A DNA stretch of 64,000 nt from an uncultured Clostridia bacterium (GTDB lineage: Bacteria; Bacillota; Clostridia; Christensenellales; Borkfalkiaceae): contig CANQOT010000001.1 in the NCBI GenBank assembly GCA_947625555.1, positions 1-64,000 of the forward strand. Direction: 5' to 3'. The position numbers were made by a program, and so were the translations under genes. Every line of letters begins with the position of its first letter. The stretch's first letter is position 1. The notes under the pieces are model-generated. The model had not been told where the DNA came from and did no database searches. It saw nothing but the letters and a program-made list of their open reading frames with translations. This document shows positions 8,999 through 20,900 of this stretch, in pieces.

Positions 8999-11900
8999 AT
9001 GACGAAGAACATGAAGAAAACGAGAAGATATTCGGTAGCGGCGCTAACGATGCTCCTTTCCGCGACGTTTGCATGCGGATTGGCGTTTTCCGACCGTGGC
9101 GGGCAGGGAGGCAGCACGCTCGAAGCTGCGGCCGCCGAGCTTTCGGTCACCAAGCAAGTTTTCGGCGACGGCACCACGGGCAACGGCGGCTTTACGCATG
9201 AGCATGTCAACGACATGGTCGGCAAGATCATCAACTGGAAACGCGTCAGCGGGACCACCTATTCTCGCACGGCTGGAGATATTGAAGATAATACGCTTTC
9301 CGTTGCGCGCGTAACGGACGGCGCGCCGCGCATCAAATATTTTGCAAGCGGTAAATCGGCGGTAGGATATTACATGGTTCCGGATAAAGGTTCCAAAGCA
9401 ACGATTTCGGATAGCGATTATACCCAACAGATCACAGATGCAAGTGTCACAAAGTACCTGAAATACGATCCGACGACAAAAGAGGGCTATTTCGTCGTCG
9501 GGAATGAGGGCGGCGGCGCAAGCAATTTTGAAAAAGCCTCGGCCTGGTCTGCCGCGATCAAACAAACATATACCAACGATTCGGACGTGATCAAGCAAGG
9601 CGCGGGGAATTATGCGAACGTTGCGGTCTATAACACCGTGCAGCTTTATGTCAGGGTAAAGATGCTTGAAGATTGGACTGCCACCCGCGGGGGGAAGGAG
9701 TACGACTTAGTAGAAAACGTTCCGACGGGTACATCGAAAGCGAACCATTATCAGCAAAATGCGGACGTTACGACCTTCGAAGTAATAGAAGAACAAGATG
9801 AAAAGGGAGAATCTAAGCCCAAGTTGCAAGCAAGCGGCGCAATTCAAGGGACAGAGGACGGCGCCGGAACACAAGTCAACGAACACGATCCGTTTACATT
9901 CGGGCGTCTCGGTATCCCGACAAAATCCTATGTCATTCTCGACTTGAACGGCAAAACGATCGACCGCGCCATGCCCGACAGCGGCGTGGCGAGGAACGTC
10001 GCGACGGGGAAGACGGGTGCAACGAATAACTATACCCACTCCTCGGTTTTCAACGTGGGTACATATGCGCGTTTTGAGGTCTACGATAGTACGGCGAAGG
10101 ACAATGAACCCGCGGGCTCGGGCAAGATCACGGGCGGCCGTACATGGGAAGACACAAACGGCTACAATGAAAACAACGAAAATAAGGGCGGCGCGATTCA
10201 TTTGGAGGTATATTCGGAAGTTACCCTGCACAGCGGCTCGCTTACCAAGAACGTCGCTTGGCTGGGCGGCTCTTTCTATGGTTTGACCCGTTCCGTATTC
10301 AACCTGTTCGATGGCGCGATCACCCAAAATTATGCGGGAAGCATGGGCGGCGGCACTTACTGCGCTTTGGATAGCCACATGGTGTTCAACGTCTACGGCG
10401 GCTTGATCGCCAACAACGCGGCAGCCAACCAAGGCGGCGGTCTTTGCGGGAATGGGGGGACTCATATTACGATCTATGGCGGCACCGTGACGGGGAATGC
10501 AGCGCGCGAGGGCGGCGGCATCCACGTCATGCAGAACAGCTACGTCAAATTTTACAACGGCAATATTTACGGGAATGCCGCAACGGGTGCAGGCGGCGGC
10601 GTCAACCTTCTCGGGACGGCGAAGGGCGTCTATATCAACGGCCCCGCGCGCATAGCCGAAAACTTCATGGTCGCAAAGGCAAAGGCGAAGGATAGCTCTA
10701 CCCCGCAGGGCAGCGCGGGAAACTTCAGCAATACCGCCGACCAGCAGGATTTTATCTATGCCCATAATATCAAGACACAGGATATCCTCGATTATAAGCG
10801 GGTGCAGAGCATTACGCTCCAAGACGACAGCGGAAAGCAAATGTCCCGCCCCGACGGTTCGCCCTATACGATAAACTTCGAAGAGGCGAGCAACCTCTAT
10901 CTGAACACAGGCCGCGCCAAAAACGACACAACGAACAATCCCGGCAATCTTGATTATGCCGATATCAAGGTGGAAGGGCCTTTGAGCGTAGGCGGCAAGA
11001 ATGCCGAGATCTACGTCTCGCCCGCCTCCGGGCAAGCGGGCAACCGCTACGGCCGCATTATGCGCGGCTTTACCCAGTACGGCTACGACGATAACAACAA
11101 CCAACGCAATACAGGCAAAGACGACGTCGATAATTGGAGCGGCACAGGCGGCGGGGCAGGCACATGGGATCATGAGCCGAGCGGCGTGGATAATTACAAT
11201 TACACCGCCTATTTACGCGATCAAGACGTCAGTTACTACTTCAAGACGGACAACGGTGCCGACCTTGTCGAAAAGCAGTATGATAACGGCCCTTGGGTCG
11301 AGATCCTCGACCTTACGCATTCCCGCACGGCCGACGTGCATTGGCAGTACCGCACATTAAAATCGGGTTCGCCCGACGAAAACGGCGACGCCACTTGGGA
11401 TTGGACAAACGAATGGACGGACGTACAGCCCGAATACACCTATAACGGCAAAGTCAACTGGCTCGAAGGCGTCAGGCTCATCTATAACAAGTTCGACCAG
11501 ACCAACGGCTCCAACTACGATCAGATGCGCACCTACATCGTGAGCTTGCAATATGTCGATGGCAAGTACCAATTCCAGTACACCATGACCTATTATGCGC
11601 TGAAAGCGGGTAAGACAACGAGCAAGGACGCGAACGATTACGATACAAGCAAGCCCAAGGACGGGACGATCGCCTCGACGGCCGTAGGCGGATATTTCGA
11701 CGTCAGCGTCGAATATTTCCTGCAAGCGGGAAGTTCGTCCGAAAAGACAAAAACGTTTACCGACGACCTCGTCTCAAAGGACGCGGGCACCTATACCTTC
11801 GCCATCAGTCAGGAGGCCATCGGCGACGGTTCGGGCGCCATGTTCAGCCGTTCGGATATCATCACGCAGAGCAGCATCTCCTTCATCGTCAACCGCCTCG

Positions 11901-14900
11901 GTTTGACCGTGACGGGCGTCGAGATCACCAAGACGTACGACGGCAAGATCGACGTGACGGACGACCTCAATACCGCATACACAAACGGGGATATCAACCC
12001 CACGATCGCGGGCGGGCTCTTGTATGAACACCGCAACGCGGTCTCGATCGTCCCCGCCAAGGATAGCGTCAAGACCTTCTCGGACATCATTCTCGATAGT
12101 CCCGACGTCGGAACGCATATTTCCACAAAGTTCCCGCAGCTCGAAGTCGCCTTGCAAGATAATAACGGCGGCGATACGATCTCGCGGAATTATACCGTTG
12201 CGGGAGACCTTTCGAATATCACTGTCATCATCACGCCCGCCGTGCTCCAAAACGGCACCGAAGGACATACCGGGGGGGGTACCCCTTATTGGACCCTCAA
12301 AGGCGGTGTAGAGGGCGGCATATGGAGCTTTAATTCAGAGAAAAATGCACTTCTCGCGACCTACACGGGTCAGCCCATCAATCCCGAGCTCGAGATCCAC
12401 GGCCTCGAAGCCCAAACGGAAAAGAAAGCGGACGGCAGCTTCACGACGCGCCAAGATAATGTCATCCTCGAATACCAGGGCACGCAGACCAACGCCAACG
12501 CCGATAAGGACGGCAACCTTCTCAAAGACAAGGCTGCCTACACCGTCACTGCCAAGATCACGACGGCCTACCAAGGCTCGAACTATGTTTTCGAAGGGGG
12601 CGATACGACCTTCACCTTCCCCTTCTATTTGAAGCAGAAGGAACTCACCGTCAACGAATGGACGGCGAGCGGCAACATTTGGAAAGAACATACCGCGACG
12701 AGCGGCAGCTACATCTATGACGGAACAATATTCACGGCCGCGTCCGTTGAGGGCAACCTGACGCCCACCTTCACGGGGCTCACCGAGGTAGACAGCGCGC
12801 CTTCCTTCACCCTCGCCCTCACTGCGGAAAACAGCAAGACTTCCCACGCGGAGAACACCTACACCGTCACGGTCAACGCCATCACCGATGCGCCCAACTA
12901 TTACCTTGGCAATGGCGGCGCATTTGCCGTCACGATCGCCAAGCGCGAAGTGAAGGTGCTCGTGCACGAGCTCACCGATACCTATGCGGGCGAGAAATAT
13001 CTCCTCGATACGACCACAGGGCTCAAACAGGGCGTCCAACTTGCCGACGTATTCGGCACCGTGGACTCCAACCCCAACTCCACATGGCAGTACGCCGACG
13101 ATACTCCCAACCAATTCATCGGCACCGACAGCAGCGAGCTTTACTTCTACCTCGCTGGCACAACAGAAGTGCCCAAGGCCAAGCCCACCGCAGGGGAGAA
13201 GTTCGCCGTCCCGGGTACATACTACCTTTGGTGCACCTTCGCCGAGGGCAAGGACCTTGCGGGCGACTACTCTGTCACCTTCGAAAAGGGCGAAAGCGGC
13301 GGCGGCGACCCGCAACTTACCATAGAGCCCGCGACGGCCGAGGTCATTTCGGCGGATTGGCAGCTCTCCAACGGCTTTGCCGCGGACGGCTACAAGGTGA
13401 ACATCACCGAGGAGATCAACGCAAATTACAGCTGGATGCGCTTTAAGGGCGACGTCAAGTATAAAGAGAATATCGACGGCAAGTCCTTCCAAGTCACCTA
13501 TACTTTGGAGCCCACGGCTCAACAGAAGCAAGGGACCGATTACACGGTGGACGGCAGCGGCATCTACACCGTCATAACCGTCGGCACCTACACCTTCACC
13601 GTCACCGTCGAGGCGCCCTATCACAATACGATTACCCATAAACTCCTCGTCTACATCTCGCAGGAGCACGTCACCGTCACCTTGAAGGAAGAGGACATAA
13701 CGTTCACCTACGGCGGCGAAGGTCTCTTGCAGAGTGGAAACGACATCTCCACGTGGCTTCTTAACTTGTTATTCAATACGGATCATATCGAGAGCATCAC
13801 GGGCTTCACCAACCACGAGATGGGGCAGGACGAGGGGCAGGATGGCCCCGCCTCCATTGCCATGGAAGCGGTCGAGAGCCTCGAACAGATCATAGAGAAG
13901 CTCCGCGAGCTCGTCACGCTCTCCTTTACGGGCGATAACAGCGCGCTGTTTAGCGGCGCGGGCTACCTCAAAGCGGGCAGCTACACCGTGCATATCGCCT
14001 TCAAGGGCGACACTTCGGGCGATACCAAGAACCGCACCATCACCTTCGTCAATGCGGCGAATAAGATCGTCGTCACCCCCAAGACCCTTACAGCGAGCGA
14101 CATCATTTGGGTGGAAACGGGCAACGGCTGGTCGGAAGAGGGCGGCAAGCTCTCCCACACCTATTCGGGCATTGCTTCCATTGCCCTTGGCAACTATCCG
14201 AAGGTGAAAGAGGGCGGCAACGCCTTTACAGGCGATAAATTCAACGAGAGGGGCATCTCCGCCTTCATCGAGGCCCAAGAAGAGGGCGCATGGGTCGCGC
14301 ATACGGGCGTCTGCCACGTCGGCACGACGTACCGCATCTACATCAGCGATTCCAACCCCGGCGGCGCGGACGGCGCGAACTACACCTTCGACCCCGCTGC
14401 CTTGGCAAAGGAATTTTCCATAAAGCCGCTGGCGATCACCTTAAAGCTCAAAAACTTTTCCGACGTCTACGGCAACACGCACCCCGATTTTGGGCAGACG
14501 CTCGAACTTATCAACCACTTCGATTATTCCGGCGCCAAGTTCGCCGAGGGCGATAACATCGGCCTTCTCAACCTGCAACTTGCCTATGTCGATACGATAA
14601 CCAATGCAACCGCGGTCGGACACTATGCCGTCAAGGCAACATGGAGCAACGCCGATTATGCCGTGACGTTCACGGATGAGAGCGGAACCGCGGCCACGGG
14701 CGAAGCGGATTGGTGGAAGCTCGAAGACATCTTCGAAATCACACCGCGCGAGATCGAGATCGTCTGGGAGGCCGAAGATAGCTACACCTTCAACGGCATT
14801 GATCAGAGCGGTGCGGTCAAGGCGCACTACGTCGACGCAGTCGATGGAGAGAGCACCCACGCCCTCGCCGTCACCTTCTCGGGCAAGGGCACGCAATTCC

Positions 14901-17900
14901 TCAACGCGGGCGGCTACACCGCCACGGTCGCCTTCGCGGGAGGGGATACGGGCAGCTCCAACTACGCACTTCCCTCCGACTACACGCGGGAATTTACGAT
15001 GGCGAAGATGTCCGTCTCGGTCGTTTGGGACGGGACATACACCTACAACGGCACCAATCAAACAGCGGCCCTTCGAGCGCACTACCTGACGTTTGATAGG
15101 CAGTCTGCCGCGCTTACCGTTACGCTCAAAGACGCCAGCGAATTCAAGAATGCGGGCGATTACAGCGTGACCGCTGACTTCAAAGCGGATGACGGGCAGA
15201 GCGGCAACTACGAGCTCACCGATACGACGCACACCTATACCATGTCCCGCGCCAAGGTCACCGTTTCGGGGATCACGGCAATCGACAGGATCTACGACGG
15301 CACCACTTCCGTCAGCCTCTCCTTCAACGGTGTGAAGTTCGAGGGCCTTATCGATGGCGACGAGCTCACCCTTTCCGCCGTCGGCGAAATGAACGATAAG
15401 GACGCGGGCGAGGGGAAAGCGGTCACCGTTTCCGGCCTTTCTTTGAGCGGCAAGAGCCACCTCAACTACGAGCTCGCAAATGAGGAATATTCGGAGAGCG
15501 TGACCGTCAACATCACCCCGCGCACGATCTCTATCTCGGGGATCACCGCCAAAGACAAGACCTACGACGGGACGACGGCAGCCACCTTCGACATGAAGGG
15601 GCTTACATTCGAAAACCTTCTGCCCGCCGAAGAAGCCCGCTTTACGGGCGATGGCGCAGAAAAATACGTCACCGTCGTGGTGAAAGGCGCCTTCTCCGAT
15701 AAGAACGCGGGGGTGGGCAAGGTCATCACCGGCCTCACATTCTCCCTCGAAATCAACGAGGCGGGCCAAGCGGAGGGCTTCAAAGCGGAAAACTACACCA
15801 TTCTCACGACGGTGCAGGGCCTCACGGCGACCATTTCTCCCGCCGAAGTGACGGTAACAGGCGGCGTCGTCGCAGAGGAAAAAGTCTACAACGGCACGAC
15901 GGATGTGCAGCTTAATGGCGGCTCGCTCGTGTTCCAAGTCACGGGCAAGGAAGGGCCGGGCCTCTACGACGGCGATTCCCTCACCGTCACGGGTAGGGGA
16001 ACCTTCGATGATAAGAACGCGGGTAGCGGAAAGACTGTCAAAATCACAGAGCTTGTGCTTGGCGGCACTTCCGCCTCCAACTATACTTTGGCCGAGAGCG
16101 GGAACCAAGCCGAGACGACGGGCACCATCACCCAAAAGCCCGTTGCCGCGAACGAGATCGTTTGGCCGAAGCTCACCTTCACCTATTCCGCGCTCGATCA
16201 AAGGGACGCAATCCAACCCTATTTCGAGGGCGTAGCGGCCGATGGGCGCATCTACCTCGCCATCGTCATAGAAGGCGACAAGTTCACCGATGCGGCCACT
16301 TACACCGTTCGGGCGACGCTCAAAGGCGTAGAGGGCGGCGAAAATTATACATTCAACGCCGAGGATTATTCGCACCAATACACGATCGCCCCCTACACGG
16401 TCGAGATCGAGTGGACGGAGTGGAGCGAGGAACAAGCCACGTTCAACGGAGAGGAAAAGTCGGTCACGGCGACCTTCCAACCCCTCGAGAAGGACGCTGA
16501 CCTCGTCACGCTGACGGTAAAGATTACGAAGACGGGCACGGGGGAAGAAGTGGTCCTTCTCAACGCAGGGACCTACACCGCGACGGCCTCCTTCGGCGAT
16601 ACGTCGGGCGGCACGTCGAACTACACGTTGGATGAAACTTCCCTTACCCACACCTACATCATCCAAAAGGCCGAGTTCGTCATCGAGACGGACGAAGGCA
16701 AGACTTATACCTTTAACGGAACGGCCCAAGGCGATCCCATCACCGTCCAAGGCGTCGAAGGGGATAAGAACTTCCCCGAAGAGGTCACGATATCCTATCT
16801 TTCCAACTCGGGCAACCATAACGGCATCAATGCGGGCGTTTACGAGATCGAGTACCTCGTCCTCGGAACGGAGAACTACAAAGAGGCGCGCGGCACCTAT
16901 ACGTTCACCATCGAAAAAGCCGAGATTGTTGTCACGGTAGAGAGTAAGAGCTACGAGTATAACGGCGAAGCGCAGGGCAATGCGGCCGTCATCGGCGAAA
17001 CGCCCGATACGCATTACACGGTTGTATATACCTACAAATACACGCCGAACGTAGAGGGCCATAGCGAGGGCACGGTCACAGCGCCTCTATTCATCGAAGC
17101 GGGCCAATACGCGGTCACCGTCACCGTCTCGGGCTCCAACTACGTCACCAATGAGCAGCATTACACCATCACGATCGAGCGCGCCCAAACGGGGCACACC
17201 GTGCAAAGCGAGCTCCACTTCAACTATACCGGCGCACAGCAGACGGCGACCCTTTCCGATGCCGTCATCGGCGCGGCAAGCGAGCTCACCTATGCCCTCA
17301 AAGAGGGGTCAGTGCTTCCCGAGGGCGCATCGTTTGATGCCGCAAGCGGTACGTTCACCTTCAAGAACGTCGCCGAGGGCAACGGCGTCGTGTTTACGGT
17401 CACCGTCAACGCGGATAACAACCACGAGGCGGCGTCGGGCGATGTGAAGATCGTCGTGAACAAGGCGGCGGCCTCCCTCGATACGTCCCATATCACGGCG
17501 GAGTACACCTACACGGGAGAAGTGCTTGAACTCGACCTTACAGAAGAGGGCCTTCTCAACCACAGCGAGGGCGCCGCACTTTCCTATACCGTCGGGGAAG
17601 GCAAGACCATCAAGAATGCGGGCATTTATTCCGTCACGATCACCGCGGCGGCAACCGACAACTATTTGAATGCAGAGGCCACCGTCAGCATTACAGTCAA
17701 CAGGGCAACGTTCGATAAGGTGGAAGATCAGACCTTCGTCTACAACGGGACGCCGCAGGGCGATGCCATCGTCCTCAAACTCAACGGGAAGCCCGTAGAC
17801 GTCGCGGCGGAGAACATCACGATCCGCTATAACGGCTCCGAAACGCCTCCGCAATACTCCCTCGTCAATGCCAACGCCTTTGTCGTCAACTTCACGGCGG

Positions 17901-20900
17901 AGGGCGCCAACTTCGTGACGTACGAGGGCAGCTACACCATCACCATTACGCCCGGCACGCTCACCGTCTCCGCACCGACAAAAACAACGTACACCTATAA
18001 CGGCGCCCCCGTCGATGCTTCGGCCACCGTCGAGGCGATCGACAACAGCTACGAGCTCTCCTACGATGTGACCTATTCGCCTCTCGAAGGCGGGCACGAA
18101 GCGGGCACGATCGAAGGCGCACACTTCACCGAAGCGGGCGAATACAAGGTCACCGTGACCGTCTCGGGCAACAACTATCACAAGGCGACGTGTTCCTACA
18201 CCGTCACCATCGGCAAGGGGGAATACACCGTCGAAAACAGCGAGAATGCGACCTTCACCTACAACGGGGAGTTGCAGGGCGGCGAGGTACGCGTCACGAC
18301 GCTTACGGGCAGCGAACAGGAAGTCGTCTACACGGGCGCACACACTTTCCGAGATGTCTCCAACAACACCGTTCAATGGAGCGTCGCGGCGGATAACAAC
18401 CACAACGCCGCGAGCGGAAGCTATACCGTGACGATCGTCTGCAAACAGTTGACCGTCTCGGGCTATTCCGTCTCGGGCAAGATCTACGATAAGACCACTT
18501 CCGCAAACGTCGTCGGCGGCTTCCTGCAAGGGGTGTGCGGAGGCGACGGTGTCTCCTTCACCATTTCGGCCGCGTTCGAAGATGCAAATGCGGGCAATGC
18601 GAAGCCCGTCACCGTCACCATCGAGCTCACGAACGACGAGGCGGGTAACTACACCTTCGGCGAAGAGGGCGCAAAGCGCGTCACCAAGTTGACCGCCACC
18701 CTCACGGCGGATATCGACAGAGCGCTCCGCACGATCGATACCGAAGGCGTCCTGACGGAATACACCTATAACGGGCAGGAGCAGACGGTCGATCTTTCGA
18801 GCGTCACCTACACGGGCCGGGAAGAAGGGGGCGGCACGCTCACCCATACGAACAACACCTTCACGAACGTCGTCGAGGGCAACGGCCTCCTCATCGAGGT
18901 GCAAGTCAAGGGCGGCAAGAACTACCTCGACGCCGTCGCCTATATCACCCTCACCGTGACGCCTCAAACCCTCACCGCTACCCTCAAAGAGCGGACGAGG
19001 ACGTTCACCTACGACGGCACTCCTCACGGCGGCGAAGAGATCGTCACCGTCACGGGCGGCACCGTCTACGTTAAGGACGAAGGGCAGGTGTTCGCATACA
19101 TCGTCGACGGCGGCAGTCCCTACCTCGAAGTTCCCGCCTTTACCGCGGGCACGCACACCGTCGAAGTGCGGCCGCGCAACGAAAATTATCACGTCGACTT
19201 TGCGGACGGCAACAGCCAATACACCGTGCAGATCGAAGTCGCCGAAGTCGTGGTGCAACTCGTCGTCGATCCCTTGCTTCGCGGCAGGGCGCGTGCGGCC
19301 GACCTCGTCTATAACGGCGGCGACCATGCGAGCGGCTTCTTCGAAGATAACTTCCGCGTCACGCTGCGCGGCGAGCCCTACACCATCGACCAAAAGAACT
19401 ATCTCGTCACATGGCGTTCGGCCGAGGGCATCGTCGGGCTCAATGCCATCGACGCGGGCGACTACACGCTCGTCCTTTCCCTCCTCGGCGAGGCGGCGGA
19501 GAACGTGCGCTTCAAGGAGGACGCCCGCTACACCGTCGAGGGCACGACGCTCACGTGGAACGGTCCCACCCTGCACATCGAAAAGGCAGCCCTCACCGTC
19601 ACCGCCCCCGCGGATATCGAGACCTATTACGACGGCACCCTCTACGGCGGCGAGGCGAACGTGCAGGTCTTGGGCCTCGTTGCGGGCGACGAGGGCTACA
19701 CCCTCGAATACAGCTCCGACGGCGAGAACTTCTCCACCGAAAAGCCCGTCTTTATCAATGCGGGAAGGCACACCGTCCACTTCCGCATCGCGGCCCGCAA
19801 CTACACGGCCGAGGGCGGCAGCTATCTCATCAATATCAAGAAGGTGCACCTCACGCCCACGCTCAACGAGGGGAGCTATTCTTACCGCGGCTATGCCTAT
19901 TCGCCCTTCGACGTCTGGACGCTCAAAGCCGAACAGGGCCGCAACCTCCTCACGACGGACGATATCGCCGTGACCTACACCTACACCTCCGTCGCGGGCG
20001 TGGCGGGAAGTGCGACCTCCCTCCTCAACGCGGGCACCTATACGCTCGGCGTCGAACTCTCGTCGGAGAACGCCATCACGAACTACACCCTCGGCGAGGG
20101 CAAGCTCGTCATCACGATCGCACCCGCCGAGGTGGATATCTCCGCCCGGCGCGAGATCACCTACCGCGAGAGCGGCTACGAGGTCGGCGAGGTCGTGCGC
20201 TTCATTTCGCAGATCCCGACGACGGGCGCCTTTGTGCTCCGTCTCGAAGGGGCCGACCGCATCCTCGACGCGGGCGAATACACCGTCGTGGTCGAACCCG
20301 TGGGGGATGCCGCGAACAACTTCGCCTTCACGGCAGAGTCGATCGCGATCGTCGTCGATCCCGCCGAAGTCTATGTTTGGTCGGACGGGGATCTCACCCG
20401 CACCTACGACGGCAAGGACCATTTGAGCGAGGCGCGCGTCACCGTCACGCGGCGGGATAACAGCGTCGTCGTCGATCCTTCGCTCTACGACGTCGCCTAC
20501 TACATGCTCGTGGGCGGGGAGCGCGTTCTGACGGACGATATCGTCTCCGCGGGCGACTACAACGCCGTCGTCACCCTCAAAGATACCAGAAATTACAAGC
20601 TCACGGGTGCCATGAGCACGCGCATCGTCATCACGCGCGCGGTGTTCGGCCTCGTCGAAGGGTACGAGGACACCTACAACGGCGCCGCCGTCGATCCCGC
20701 CGTCCTCGTCGAAAGGGAAGAGGGCGCGCCCGAACCCGAGTACACCGTCAGCATCAAGCGCGACGGCAAGACGGTCGAAAGGATCTGCGATGCGGGCTTC
20801 TACACCGTCTACTTTACGGGCGGGCCGAACTTCCTCGCCTCGGTGCCCTTCGTCTATGTGACCATCGGGCAGAGGACGCTCACCGTCGGCGAAGTTCCCT

